Shown here in pieces: positions 1 through 12,640 of a DNA stretch of 64,000 nt (positions are counted from its first letter, which is position 1; every line of letters begins with the position of its first letter). A program made the translations under genes and the position numbers. Under the pieces are notes generated by a model. The model was not told where the DNA came from. It worked only from the letters and a program-made list of their open reading frames with translations, and did not search any database. This DNA is from Enterobacter sp. EA-1 (GTDB lineage: Bacteria > Pseudomonadota > Gammaproteobacteria > Enterobacterales > Enterobacteriaceae): positions 3,720,001-3,784,000 of the forward strand of contig CP025776.1 of the NCBI GenBank assembly GCA_002886105.1. Direction: 5' to 3'.

Positions 1-1068
1 TGGTGGAGATCGCCAAAGCGCTGGCGGAAGACGCGGATATTTTGATCCTCGACGAACCCACGTCGGCGCTGGAGTAAGACCGAGGTCGACATTCTGTTTC
101 GGGTGATCCGCGAACTCACCCGCCGGGCGTATCCATTATCTATATTTCGCACCGTCTGGAAGAGTTGATGGCGATTGGCGATGTCATCACCATCCTGCGC
201 GATGGCAAATTCCGGAGGCCGAAGCCCGCAGTTTGCGATATCGACGTGCCGTGGATCGTACGTGAAATGCTCGGCAACGATCCGGTGAGCAACTTCCTGT
301 CACCGGGGCGCACGTTTGGCGCGCCAATCCTTGAGGCGGAGAATATCACCTGCGTCAATGCCAGCGGCGTGGCGACGGTCAACGACGTCAGTTTTAAAGT
401 GCATGCGGGCGAGATTGTCGGCATTTACGGCCTGATGGGCGCAGGGCGCACCGAACTGTTCGAGTGCATGCTCGGCACAGAGCGCAACTATCTCGGCAAG
501 ATATGGCTCGACAGTAAACCGGTGCCGCAACGGCTTACCCCGGCGGAACGCATCCGCATGGGCATGAGCCCCGGTGCCGGAAGATCGCAAACGCACCGGG
601 ATCTTCCCGATCTCGTCGGTGGCGACCAACCTGACCATCGCCAGCCTGTGGCGTCGCTTACAGCGCGGCTTCGCCATCGCGCAAAAAGATGAACGGGAAG
701 TGGTTGCCAGCACCATTGGCAATCTGTCGATCAAAGTCTCTTCTCCGGAGGTAGAGATCCGAGGCACTGAGCGGCGGCAACCAGCAAAAGTGGTGATTGG
801 CCGCTCGCTGCTCACCAATCCGAAGGTGCTGTTTCTTGATGAACCGACGCGCGGTATCGATGTCGGGGCGAAAGCGGATGTGTTCCGCATGATGGTGCAA
901 CTGTCGCAACAAGGGATCGCCGTGGTTTTTTCCACCTCCGATCTGAAAGAAATTATGGCGGTATCTGACCGCATACTGGTGATGTCCGGCGGCAAACTCA
1001 CCGCCGATATCGTGCGCGATCGGGCCGAGGAATCGGCGCTGGTAACGGCAAGTGCTCAGGGGTTCTGA
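1..1068 (+). CDS. Sugar ABC transporter ATP-binding protein, RbsA/MglA family (5' partial)
   Basis: C-terminal part of a twin-domain sugar ABC ATPase that powers monosaccharide import at the inner membrane. The window opens inside the first nucleotide-binding domain, at a Walker B of the form ILDEPTSAL near base 45. The second domain follows, with a P-loop variant GLMGAGRTEL near base 430, the family signature LSGGNQQK near 770 and Walker B VLFLDEPTRGID near 830. Frame breaks lie near 72, 580, 762 and 790; the one at 759-764 is repaired by restoring CCAGG, which gives the usual IQALSGGN. The stop is one base before the permease start, so the two are co-transcribed. The periplasmic binding protein is probably upstream of the window. 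The sugar cannot be read from the sequence; the neighbours suggest a pentose. Confidence 0.9.
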
Positions 1069-1069
1069 T

Positions 1070-2158
1070 ATGAAAACGACACAAACTGTGGCGTTGACGC
1101 CACGCGCGGGCGCGTCGCTATCACGCGAAAGTGTGATCCTGTTATTGCTTAAGCTGCGCACCTTTATTGCGCTGTTCCTGATTGTGGGCTTTTTTACCGC
1201 CACCGTGCCGGGTTTTCTCTCCACCGGCAGCCCCCGTGATCATGATTAAGCATATTGCCATCAACGCCTTCCGGCGCTGGGCATCACTTTTGTCATCATC
1301 ACGGCGGGCATTGACCTGTCGATTGGCGCGACGCTGGGTCTGTGCGGCATGCTTGCCGGTTGGATGATCACCAAGGGCATTGTGCTGCCAATGTTCGGTA
1401 TCGCCATCTTCCCCAGCGTCTGGGTGATTGTGCCGCTGGTGCTGCTCATTGGCGGGTTTATTGGCGCGATAAATGGCTGGATCATCACCCGCTACAACGT
1501 CGCGCCGTTTATCTGCACCCTCGGCACCATGTACGTGCTGCGCGGTGCGGCGATGCTCACCTCCGACGGGCAAACCTTCCCCGGTCTTGCCGGCAACCCG
1601 CTGCTGGGCAATACCGGTTTTGATGAGATTGGCGCCGGTACGCTGTTTGGTATTCCGTGGGCTATCTGGCTGATGATTGTGCTGGCGGTGGCGATAGCCT
1701 ACGTCGCGCGTCGCCTGCCGTTTGGTCGCCATGTGTATGCCATTGGCGATAACGAGCGCGCCGCAGAACTCTCCGGCGTGCGGGTCAAACAGGTGAAAAT
1801 CTGGGTCTACACCCTCTCCGGATTATGCGCGGCGCTGGCAGGCATTGTGGTTTCGGCACAGCTGCTGGCCAGCCACCCGGCTAACGGTACCGCGTTTGAG
1901 ATGAACGCCATTGCCGCCGTGGTGCTCGGCGGGACCTCGCTGGCGGGTGGTCGCGGAACCGTGCTCGGTACGCTGATCGGCGCATTTGTCATCGGGTTTC
2001 TGGCCGACGGGCTGGTGATGATGGGCGTCAGCGAGTTCTGGCAGATGGTGATCAAAGGCATTGTGATCATCGTGGCGGTCATTATCGATCAGATGCAAAA
2101 CCGCATGCAGCAAAAAGCCGCGGTCGTCGCGCAAAAAGCCGTTATGGAAGGAAAATAA
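1070..2158 (+). CDS. Sugar ABC transporter permease, RbsC family
   Basis: Inner-membrane permease partner of the preceding ATPase. After a short polar N-terminus (MKTTQTVALTPRAG) there are about eight to ten hydrophobic segments with features typical of the BPD_transp_2 family: GIDLSIGATLGL near residue 80, NGWIITRYNVAPFICTLGT in the middle, and the conserved AVVLGGTSLAGGRGTVLGT stretch near base 1915-1965. One frame break lies near 1230-1270; the rest reads cleanly to the stop. The length of about 360 residues is slightly long for the family. The start at 1070 overlaps the end of the ATPase region closely, indicating one mRNA. A double hairpin follows the stop. Substrate unknown. Confidence 0.9.
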
Positions 2159-2167
2159 AACCAGCTT

Positions 2168-2216
2168 GCCCGGGGCGTTCCCCCGGGCCTTTGTAGGCCC
2201 GGTGCGCTCACCGGGC
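2168..2216. terminator. Two adjacent hairpins between convergent genes
   Basis: Two GC-rich inverted repeats stand back to back: 2168-2188 (GCCCGGGG/CCCCGGGC) followed by TTT, and 2197-2216 (GCCCGGTG-CGCT-CACCGGGC). They lie between the permease and the oppositely oriented chemoreceptor and probably act as a bidirectional terminator. The second hairpin also resembles the REP-like units common in Klebsiella and Enterobacter genomes, so part of it may be a repeat. Confidence 0.6.
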
Positions 2217-2230
2217 ATTTTACGGTGTTA

Positions 2231-3899
<1,669 letters not shown>

Positions 3900-4120
3900 A
3901 TAAACCCCGACCATTGCTGTGAAATAAGAGCGTTAAGGACAGCAAAAACACGCCTGTCTGAGGATTCCATCGGCGCGGCTACGGGGTTAATTAAGATTAA
4001 AAAAGAAGTAAGGCAATAACTTTTATTTAAAAATAGTGATAACACTGCCTGCGAAATAGATTTAGTGAATATATTTTTCAGGGACGGCGACAGAGCGCGA
4101 TATCACACGCCGTGTTATCC

Positions 4121-4195
4121 GCCTGATAAGCAAAGCGCCATCCGGCACGGTGCACTCAGGCATTCTGCCGGATGACGGCTTGCGCCTTATCCGGC
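4121..4195. repeat. REP/BIME pair
   Basis: Two inverted REP-type units: 4121-4147 and 4167-4195. The second carries GCCGGATGACGGCTTGCGCC followed by TTATCCGGC, a classical enterobacterial REP sequence. They sit between the tail ends of the SorC-type regulator gene and the upstream side of the chemoreceptor gene. The rest of the gap 3900-4120 is AT-rich, shows no gene, and should hold the chemoreceptor promoter; I did not identify specific boxes. Confidence 0.8.
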
Positions 4196-4219
4196 TCCTT
4201 TGGTCGCCAAATCGCGCCG

Positions 4220-5175
4220 TTATTCGCCTGTCACCGAGGGCTGCGCGCGGTGGGGTAATCGGTAATTAACACATCAATATAGTTGCCCTGCAACGCGCCG
4301 CGAATGGCATTGCGTTTTCTCTTCTCCGCCCGCCAGCGCAATCACATGCGGGCAAGCGCGGATCTGCGCCAGCTCCATGCCAATAACCGGATCTTCGTCG
4401 TGACTGAGCACCGGGTTACCTGCCGCATCGTAATAATGCAGACAAATATCGCCCACTGCGCCGCGCGCCGAGAGCAGTTTGAGCATATCTTCGTTATAGT
4501 AGTTGCCGGAGTTTTTTCAGCAACTGCGATGGCTCCAGCTCACCGATGCCGACAATCGCCACATCCACTTCAGCGAATTTACCCACTACCGTCGCCACAT
4601 CCGGACTGTTGACCAGCCGTGCGCGCTCCTCCACCGAGTGTTCAATACTTTGTGATGGCAGTAGCCACGCCGGGCAGCCAAGATGCGCCGCCAGTTGCTG
4701 CGTCAGGATCGTCGCCTGCACATTGCCGTTCGGCCCTACGCCGCCGAGTAACTGGATCACACCCGCAGCGCGAATATTTTGCGGGTGCATCTCATCGACC
4801 ATACAGCGAATCGTGCTGCTCCGAGGATGAAATCCCCACCAGTCCTCCGGCCGCAGACGCGTTTCCACATAGTGCGCCGCCGCGCTGCCGATGGCGTGTT
4901 TGATCTGCGCATTTCCCGCATTTTCGCCCACGTCCACCACAACCGCGGCGAATGCCATACTGCTGCTCAATGGCCTTTTCCAGCCCGACAAAGATATTCG
5001 TCGGCTGGACAACGGTGATCTTCACCAGCCCCTCTTTCTGGCAACGGGTTAACGCGCGTGACACAAAAGATTGTGAAAGATGGAGTAATGTGGCGATATC
5101 AGACTGTTTTTTATTTTCGTTGTAATAAAGCGTGGCGATCTTCACCAGTAACCGCTGTTCATCCTGCTTTGACAT
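4220..5175 (-). CDS. SorC-family sugar-binding transcriptional regulator
   Basis: Likely controls the divergent transketolase-isomerase-kinase operon. The N-terminus (MSKQDEQRLLVKIATLYYNE) leads into a helix-turn-helix with SDIATLLHLSQSFVSRALTRC, typical of the SorC/DeoR-like group that needs a sugar phosphate as effector. The C-terminal SugarBP domain holds the usual QLLGGVGPNGNVQATILTQQLAAHLG and a GIGELEPSQLL motif. Frame breaks near 4300, 4515, 4825, 4965 and 4234-4239; repairing the last (CCGAGG to CCAGG) changes the tail to ARSLVTGE and moves the stop to 4220. AAGGGGAT precedes the ATG. Length about 315 residues is normal. Confidence 0.88.
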
Positions 5176-5340
5176 GGGGATCCCCTTAAATTCATTACCT
5201 GATATTTTATTCATCGCTGAATAGATAACAAGCCAGCGCAACAACCCTGCCGCGATCCAAATGTGATCCTTTTCTCCTTTCTTTCAAATTTGCCGATCCC
5301 GGACGTAGACAAACCTTAACACAAGGCATATCTTTAATAA

Positions 5341-5465
5341 TGAATATTAAATCAATAGTGAATATATATTCCAAGTGATAGGCAACACCCTGTCGTCGCT
5401 TGTAATAACTGCCGATAACATCCTGCGTGGATGTGTTTTTTCACCCTGATTGAATATTTATTCAA
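5341..5465. promoter_or_regulatory. Divergent promoter region with repeated TGAATAT palindromes
   Basis: The 318-bp gap between the SorC regulator and the transketolase operon is AT-rich and contains related motifs: TGAATATTAA at 5341, the perfect palindrome GAATATATATTC at 5360-5371, and the perfect palindrome TTGAATATTTATTCAA at 5450-5465, only 28 bases before the transketolase start. Repetition of the same half-site (TGAATA) suggests operators for the adjacent regulator; the last site is placed where it could block the promoter or its clearance. Inference from spacing and symmetry only. Confidence 0.55.
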
Positions 5466-5493
5466 GACAGATTATACATTCAAGAGGTGTCTT

Positions 5494-6324
5494 ATGAATC
5501 CGTTTTCGCTCTCTGTTGAGGAGCTTGAAAAAAAGCACGCGCGGTTCGCCGTCGCATCATCGTGCTGAACGCCGAAAGCCCGGCAGGCGGGCATACGGGA
5601 GCCGATTTATCACAGGTGGAGCTACTGACTGCGCTCTACTTCCGCATTCTGAACTGCTCGCCGCAAACCAAAGAGAGCGCTGAACGCGATATCTACATTC
5701 AGTCAAAAGGGCACGCGGTGGGCGGTTATTACTGCGTTCTGGCGGAGGCCGGGTTTATTCCTGTCGACTGGCTGTCAACCTATCAGCACGCGGATTCGCA
5801 TCTGCCGGGTCATCCGGTGAAACATAAAACCCCCGGCATTGAGCTGAACACCGGCGCGCTCGGTCATGGTTTACCGGTCGCCGTGGGCATTGCGCTGGCG
5901 GCGAAACGCAGCAACAGCGCACGCCGCGTTTTCGTGGTCACCGGCGACGGTGAGCTGGCGGAAGAGCAGCAACTGGGAAGCCGCGCTGGTCGCGGCCCAT
6001 TATCAGTTGGATAACCTGATCATCATTAACGACAAAAACAGTCTGCAACTGGCCGGTCCCACCAAAGAGATCCTCAACACCGACCCGCTGGATGAAAAAT
6101 GGCGCGCGTTTGGAATGCAGGTCACTGAATGTCGCGGTAACGATATCGCGGATGTGGTTGCCACGCTGGAAGGCTTACGCCCTGAAGGCAAACCGCATGT
6201 GGTGATTGCGCACACCACCAAAGGCGCAGGCGTCTCGTTTATTCAGGGACGTCCGGAGTGGCACCACCGGGTGCCGAAAGGTGAAGAGATCGCGCAGGCG
6301 CTGGAGGAACTGAAAGATGAGTAA
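5494..6324 (+). CDS. Transketolase-like protein, N-terminal (TPP-binding) subunit
   Basis: First half of a split transketolase that transfers a two-carbon ketol unit using thiamine diphosphate. Residues about 25-45 hold the N-terminal SPAGGHTGADLSQVELLTALY region, followed by QSKGHAVGGYY, GHPVKHKTPGIELNTGALGHG and the TPP motif GDGELAEG...NDKN (bases about 5940-6040). The break near 5960 (GAAGAGCAGC) shifts the frame; removing one A restores GDGELAEGSNWEAALVA. A second break is in the A-run at about 5530. Length near 276 residues fits the stand-alone A subunit. The stop overlaps the start of the next gene. In split transketolases with a kinase and isomerase next door, one known role is apulose-4-phosphate transketolase; that assignment is inference. 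Confidence 0.9.
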
Positions 6325-7260
6325 TAGCGAACACCGGCAACGGTGATGGTTAACGCCTTTATCGACGCGGTAGATAATGGGGTGGATCTGGTACCGGTGG
6401 TGGCTGACTCCACCTCCACGGCCAAAATTTCACCGTTTATGAAAAAATTCCCGGGCCGCGTAGTGAACGTCGGCATCGCCGAACAAACGCTGGTGGGTGC
6501 TGCCGCCGGTCTGGCGCTGGGCGGCAAAGTCGCCGTCACCTGTAACGCCGCGCCCTTTTGATCTCCCGCGCGAACGAGCAGATTAAAGTCGATATCTGCT
6601 ACAACAACACCAACGTCAAACTGTTTGGCCTTAACGCCGGAGCCAGTTATGGGCCGCTGGCCAGCACCCACCACAGCATTGACGATATTTCGGTGCTGCG
6701 TGGTTTCGGTAATATCGAGATTTACGCCCCTCCAGCCCGCTGGAGTGCCGACAGATCATTGAGTACGCCCTCGACCACGTTGGTCCGGTGTATATCCGCC
6801 TCGACGGCAAAAGCACTGCCGGAACTGCATGATGAAAGTTACCGCTTTGCGCCGGGAAATATTGATGTGCTGCGTACCGGGAAAGATATCGCGCTGGTGG
6901 CCATGGGATCGACGGTGCATGAAATTGTCGAAGCCGCCACACAACTGGCAGCGGAAGGTATTGATGCCAGTGTTATCAGTGTACCGTCTATTCGCCCCTG
7001 CAATACATCACAGTTGCTGGCGCTGCTGCAACCGCACCGCGCCGTGATCAGCGTCGAAGAACATAACATTAACGGCGGCGTCGGCAGCCCTGGTGGCGGA
7101 AGTGCTGGCGGAAGCGGGCTGCGCTCTCCCCTTGCGCCGACTTGGCATCGCCGATGGACAATACGCCATCGCCGCCGATCGTGCCGCTACCCGCGCCCGT
7201 CATGAGATTGATGCCGCCGGGGTGGTAAAACATGCCCGCGCGTTACTGGCAACGCGGTAA
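6317..7260 (+). CDS. Transketolase-like protein, C-terminal subunit
   Basis: Second half of the split transketolase, supplying the pyrimidine-binding and C-terminal domains. The motif RVVNVGIAEQTLVGAAAGLA (about base 6460-6525) carries the glutamate that activates thiamine diphosphate. It continues with VKLFGLNAGASYGPLASTHHS, then GPVYIRLDGK and the C-terminal TGKDIALVAMGSTVHEIVEAA and SVEEHNINGGVGS segments. Frame breaks lie near 6337, 6557, 6730, 6800, 7090, 7130 and 7200. The ATG at 6317 overlaps the end of the A subunit by 8 bases, implying translational coupling and a heteromeric enzyme. Length of about 314 residues is normal for the B subunit. Confidence 0.9.
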
Positions 7261-7295
7261 TAACAATAAAAGAACATCTTACTGGAGAGAGAACA

Positions 7296-8713
7296 ATGTC
7301 CCGAATCCCGCAAAAACTGACCATGGCGGTCATTATCGGCAACCGCGGTTTCTTCCCGAGCTACCTCGGTGGCGGAAGCGCGCGAACAGGCTATCGCCCT
7401 GTTTGACCGTCTTGGTATTAGCACCATTATGCTCAATGAGACGCAAACCGAACTGGGCGGTGTGGAAACCCGCCGACGCGAAAATTTGCGCCGACCTGTT
7501 CCGCGCCCACCGCGATGAGATCCACGGCGTCGTGGTGCTGCTGCCTAACTTTGGCGATGAAAAAGCGGTGGCGGAAACCCTGCGTCTCTCCGGGCTGAAC
7601 GTCCCGGTACTGGTGCAGGCCGAAGAAGATAATCTGGATAAAATGGGGCTGGCGACGCGTCGCGACAGCTTCTGCGGCAAAATATCCCTGTGCAACAACC
7701 TGCGCCAGTACGGCATCCCCTTTACCCTCACCACACAACACGTTTGCGCCTTGCGCGGTGAAGTGTTTGAGAACGATCTCAAACGTTTTGAGCAGATCTG
7801 CCGGGTAGTCAGCAGCATGCGCGGTGTGCGCGTGGGTGCCATCGGTGCGCGCCCTGCCGGGTTTAACACCGTGCGCTACAGTGAAAAACTGCTTGAGCGG
7901 CTGGGGATTGCGGTAGAAACCCTCGATCTTTCGGAAGTCTTTACCCGCATCAAAACCCTGCGCGATGACGATATCCGCGTGGATGAAAAACGCCGCCTGT
8001 TAATGGACAACGCCGACGCCAGCGCCATTCCCGCCGACAAACTGGTCACCATGGCGAAGCTGTTTGTGGTGATCAGCGAATGGGTCATCGCCAATGATAT
8101 TGACACCACCGCCATCCAGTGCTGGACGTCGTTGCAGGAGAATCTGGGCATTAACGTCTGCTCCATCATGAGCGTGATGTCCGGCCAGCTCATGCCGTCC
8201 GCCTGCGAAGTGGATGTGATGGGCGCACTGTCGATGTACGCGCTGGCAAGCGCCAATATGAGCCCGGCGTCGATTGCCGACTGGAACAACAACTTTGGCG
8301 ACGATCGCGATAAATGCGTGCTGTTCCACTGCGGTAACTTCGCCGCCGCCAGCCTCGACACACCGCATATGGGCACTGCCGATATCATCGGCACAACCGT
8401 TGGCAAAGAGAACACCTGCGGCGCGGTGCACGGTCGTCTGAAAGCCGGGGCGCTGACCTACTTCCGTTTAAGCACTGACGATCTGAGCGGTGAGATCAAA
8501 GCCTATGTTGGCGAAGGCCAATCCGTGGACGATCCGCTGGATACCGTTGGCTGCCGCGCGGTGATTCAGGTGCCGCATTTAGAACATCTGCTGTCATGGA
8601 TCTGCCGTAACGGTTTTGAACACCATGTGGCGATGAACCACGCGGCAAGCGCGGGCATTCTGCATGAAGCCTTTACCCGCTATCTCGGCGTTGACACTTA
8701 CCTGCATCAATAA
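7296..8713 (+). CDS. L-fucose/L-arabinose isomerase-family protein
   Basis: Likely an aldose-ketose isomerase acting before the kinase of the same operon. The start ATG at 7296 follows GGAGAGAGAACA. The N-terminal domain has MAVIIGNRGFFPSYL and the middle shows IRPAGFN-like GAIGARPAGFNTVRYSEKLL; the C-terminal half has LGINVCSIMSVMSGQLMPSACEVDV, the metal-region VLFHCGNFAAA and a final AMNHAASAGILHEAFTRYLG. These match the fucose/arabinose isomerase superfamily by overall architecture and a length near 472 residues. Two breaks near 7365 (CCTCGG for CCTGG) and 7470 disturb the first 70 residues; the remaining 400 read without interruption. The exact sugar is not determined. It could be a D-apiose isomerase if the cluster is an apiose pathway. 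Confidence 0.8.
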
Positions 8714-8733
8714 ACGCCTGATGGAGAAATGTC

Positions 8734-10242
8734 ATGTCGCCAGATAAAGAGATTGTGATTGCCTGACGAAGGCACCACCAACGCCAAAGCGGTGGCGCTG
8801 GACAGCGGCGGGCAAGTGGTAGCGAAATGCTCACGCCCGCTGACCATCCAGACCCCGCGTGAAGGCTGGGTGGAACAATCCGGCGAGCAACTGCTGGAAG
8901 CCTCGCTGGCGGTGATTCGCCGGTCATCGATGACGTCGGCGCAGAGCGCGTGGCGGCGCTGGCCATCAGCAACCAGCGGGAAACCGCCATTGGCTGGTAT
9001 CGCGCCAGCGGTCAGGCATTAGGCCCGGCTATCACCCCGGCAATGCTCACGGACGGCGGATTTTTGCCATGCCTTGCGTGAGCAGGGCCATGAAGCGGCC
9101 ATCAAAGCGGTGACCGGCCTGCCAGTCGCGCCGCTGTTTTCGGCATCCAAGATGCGCTGGCTGCTCGACGCCACGCCTCACGGTAACGCACTGGCGGCAC
9201 AGGGTGAAATCTGCCTTGGCACGGTCGATAGCTGGCTGCTGTGGCACTTAACCGCTGGCAGCGCCTTCTGCTGCGACTACTCCAACGCCTCGCGCACCCA
9301 GTTGCTCAATCTGCACAGTGGCGACTGGGACGACGGCATGCTGGCCCTGTTTGGCATTCCGCGCCCGAGGCCCTGCCGACGATCCGTCCTTCCAGCGGAT
9401 TATTCGGTCATACCCGGGGGTTTACACGGCATTCCGGACGGTATACCGGTACTGGCAATGATCGGGGATTCGCACGCGGCGCTGTTTGCCCACGGACTGG
9501 GCGCTGCCGGGTGTGTAAAAGCCACCTACGGCACCGGTTCGTCGGTGATGGCGCCCGTCGCATCGGCGCAGTGCGATGTCAAATCGCTGGCGACGACCGT
9601 GGCGTGGCACGATGGCGAGCGGTTGGTCTACGGGCTGGAAGGCAATATCCCGCATACCGGCGACGCGGTCGCGTGGATGGTGGAGAGCACCGGGCTGAAT
9701 GTGCTGCCGGAAGCGGAACTGGCGCAGGCGCTCAGCACGCTGCCCGCGTCGGTGGAATCAACGCTTGGCGTCTATTTTGTGCCAGCGCTGACCGGGCTGG
9801 GCGCGCCCTGGTGGGATGAACATGCGCGCGGTTTGATCCACGGCTTGAGTCGTGGGGTGAAACGCGCGCATCTGATCCGCGCGGCGCTGGAATCCATCAC
9901 CTATCAAATTGCTGATGTGGCGGTGGCGATGCGCCAGCATGGCGACTTTACCCTCAAAGCGCTGATGGTGGACGGCGGTCCGACGAAGAATGACTGGCTG
10001 ATGCAATACCGAGGCCGATTTACTGGGCTGCCCGGTGATGCGCAGCGATGTGGCGGAGCTTTCCGCCATGGGCGCGGCAGCTGCTGGCGCGTAAAGCGTT
10101 AATGCAGGTTGATAGCGAACAGCTGCGCCAGTTCCTGCCGGAACACGCCACTTTTCAGCCGGATATGACGCGCCACGGTCGGCTACAAAAACGCTGGTTC
10201 GACTGGCAAAACGCCGTTCAGCTTGCCCGCGCGCAAAAATAA
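8734..10242 (+). CDS. FGGY-family carbohydrate kinase
   Basis: ATP-dependent sugar kinase of the xylulokinase/glycerol kinase fold, probably phosphorylating the ketose made by the upstream isomerase. The ATP-site phosphate-1 motif reads IDEGTTNAKAVALD after repair near 8764. ISNQRETAIGW and an ITWQ motif follow; the W is restored only if CCCCGG at 9035-9040 is read as CCTGG. Later come LGTVDSWLLWHL, GDSHAALFAHG, KATYGTGSSVM and the C-terminal MVDGGPTKNDWLMQ signature. Further breaks near 8930, 9365, 9420, 10010 and 10070. Length about 500 residues is typical. A strong terminator follows, closing the operon. Confidence 0.92.
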
Positions 10243-10254
10243 CCTTCTCTCGTT

Positions 10255-10280
10255 GCGGGGCCTCTGCCCCGCGTTTTTTT
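10255..10280 (+). terminator. Rho-independent terminator after kinase
   Basis: GCGGGG-CCTCTG-CCCCGC stem-loop followed directly by G and seven T residues, 13 bases after the kinase stop. Confidence 0.92.
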
Positions 10281-10415
10281 GGTAATGCCAAAAACGTCTG
10301 GCTTATGCGAGTGGCGCATATAGAAAGACGAATTTAAACTTTAAGAAAATTCAGAAGCGGCCTAACGTAGCGGTACAAAATAATCACATGACGTTAACTT
10401 TTCAGGGATTTTCTG

Positions 10416-11965
10416 ATGACCAAAAAACTGCTGCCCCTCGTCATACTGACTCTCCTTTCTGCTGCCAGCCACGCGGCAACGCCCCCCGGACACGCTGGTG
10501 GTGGCACAAGGCCCTGGACGATATTGTGAGTCTCGATCCGGCGGAAGCCAACGAATTATCCAGCATTCAGACCGTGCCAAGCCTGTATCAACGTCTGGTG
10601 CAGCCGGATCGTGAAAACCCGGAAAAGATAAACCCGGTGCTGGCGGAGAGTTGGCAGGCGGATGCGGCGGCAAAACCCTGACCATTACGCTGAAAAGCGA
10701 TGCGAAGTTTGCCTCCGGTAACCCGTTGCGCCCGGAAGATGTGATTTTCTCCTATACCCGCGCGGTGACGCTGAACAAGTCCCCGGCGTTTATCCTTAAC
10801 GTGCTCGGCTGGCAGCCGGATAACATCGCCAGCCAGTTGAAAAAGTGGATGACCACACCCTGCAACTGCACTGGACGGCAGACGTTAGCCCGGCGGTGGC
10901 GCTGAATATCCTCTCCACGCCGATTGCCTCTATCGTTGATGAAAAGCAGGTCAGCGCGAATGTGAACGCCGGTGATTTCGGCAACGCGTGGCTGAAAATG
11001 CACTCTGCGGGCAGCGGCGCGTTTAAGATGCGCGTCTACCAGCCGCATCAGGCCATTGTGCTGGAGGCTAACCCCACCTCTCCAGAGGGCGGTGCGCCAG
11101 CGCTTAAAAATATCATTATCAAAACGTGCCGGACCCGGCCTCCCGCCGTCTGTTGATCCTACAGGGTGATGCGGACGTGGCGCGATCTCGGCGCGGATCA
11201 AATCAGCGCGCTGGAGCGATAAAAAGGCGTCAAAGTGCTGAGCATCCCTCTGCGGAGCAGAACTATCTGGTGTTTAACACCGGTAATAGCGCAAACCCGT
11301 TGCTGAATAACCCGGCGTTCTGGGAAGCAGCGCTGGCTGGTGATTACAACGGTATTACCAAAGACCTGCTGAAAGGCCAGTACTTTGTCCACCAGAGTTT
11401 CCTGCCGGTGGGGCTGCCGGGGGCGCTGGAAGATAATCCGTTTACCTTCGACCCGGCGAAAGCCAAAGCAATCCTCGCCAAAGCGGGTATTAAAGACGCG
11501 CACTTCACGCTGGATGTGGAGAACAAACCGCCGTTTATTACCCTCGCGCAGTCGATGCAGGCCAGCTTTGCCCGGTGGCGTGAAGGTGGATCTGCTGCCC
11601 GCAGCGGGTAGTCAGGTGTATGCCCGCGTACGTGCAAAACAGCGCGGCGATCCGTCTGTGGATCCCTGACTACTTCGATGCCTCCAATGCCAGCGCCTTT
11701 GCACCGGAACGATGGAAAATCCAGTACTGTGGCCGGGCTAAACGGCTGGCAGATCCCGGAACTGAACAACGCGACACTGGCGGCGGTCGCTGAACCGGAT
11801 GCGGCTAAACGTCGGGATCTGTACAAGAAGATGCAGCAGGAGTTGCAACACGCATCGCCGTATGTGTTTGTTGATCAGGGAAAACCCAGATTGTCGTGCG
11901 CGATAACGTCAAAGGTTATCAGCAAGGCCTGAATGCGGATATGGTGTGGTATGACCGCGTAACCA
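10416..11965 (+). CDS. Peptide/nickel-type ABC transporter substrate-binding protein
   Basis: Periplasmic binding protein of the SBP_bac_5 family. It begins MTKKLLPLVILTLLSAASHA, a clear signal peptide. The mature part shows LDPAEANELSSIQTVPSLYQ, the family region LAESWQAD followed by LTITLKSDAKFASGNPLRPEDV, and the C-terminal QQELQHASPYVFVDQG. Frame breaks near 10480, 10513, 10670, 10850, 11125, 11160-11230, 11330, 11575, 11690 and 11885. Several are repaired by restoring CCWGG, for example GCCCGGTGG at 11570 to GCCCAGGGTGG giving FAQGGVKV. Length near 510 residues. The true stop is uncertain because the last codons run into the repeat array. Dipeptides or an unknown amine-like substrate are possible. 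Confidence 0.85.
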
Positions 11966-11979
11966 GAATGATGATTTCC

Positions 11980-12608
11980 CCTCACCCTAACCTCTCCCGC
12001 AGGGAGAGGAACCGATCGGTGCAGGTTTATCTCCTCACACTGGCCCTCTTCCCACAGGGGAACGGGAATCGAACGGTGCCGGTTTATCCCCTCACTGACC
12101 CTCTCCCCACTGGGGAGAGGGAAGTGATCAGTGCGGTGTTATCCCCTCACCCCTGACCCTCTCCCCATTAGGAGAGGGAACCGATGGTGCCGGTTTATCC
12201 CTCACACAAACCTTCTTCCCACCGGGGAGAAGGGAAGTGATCGGGGCGGGTTTATCCCTCACCGGCCTCTTACCACAGGGGAGCGGGAATCGAACGGTGC
12301 CGGTTTATCCCTCACCGGCCTCTCCCCACCGGGAGAGGGAACCGGATGGTGCCGGTTTATCCCCTCACACAAACCTTCTTCCCACAGGGGAAAAGGAAGT
12401 GATCGGGGCGGGTTTATCCCCTCACCGGCCCTCTCCCCAATGGGGAGAGGGAACCGATGGTGCAGGTTTATCCCCTCACCCTAACCTTCTTCCCGCAGGG
12501 CAGCGGGAAGTGATCGGGGCGGGTTTATCCTCTGACATCCCACAATCGCAGGGGAGTTAAGCGGCGGATTTTCCCTCTCCCTTTTAGGGAGAGGGCCGGG
12601 GTGAGGTA
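11980..12608. repeat. Tandem array of about ten 52-57 bp hairpin units
   Basis: The core unit is CCCTCACC..., a short inverted repeat of the type CTCTCCCC/GGGGAGAGG, then GAACCGATGGTGCCGG or GAAGTGATCGGGGCGG, ending in GTTTATCCC. The GGTTTAT (or variant) tract recurs at about 12024, 12081, 12135, 12192, 12249, 12302, 12354, 12411, 12465 and 12522, a spacing of 52-57 bases. Units alternate irregularly between a CCGATGGTGC and a GTGATCGGGGC tail. At the right edge, 12571-12608 holds an opposite-orientation copy (CCCTCTCCC...GGGAGAGGGCCGGGGTGAGG). No gene is encoded; the in-frame readings are low-complexity artefacts. It lies between the binding protein and permease genes of one transporter operon. 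Confidence 0.9.
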
Positions 12609-12640
12609 ATTATCCGCTTTACCTTAATGACGAGCTTTCC

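Noticed and set aside
11896-12560. Long readings through the repeat array with proline/arginine-rich repeats (for example PHTNLLPTGEKE)
   Set aside because: They arise in several frames from the tandem hairpin units, have no ribosome site and no domain; treated as non-coding repeat.
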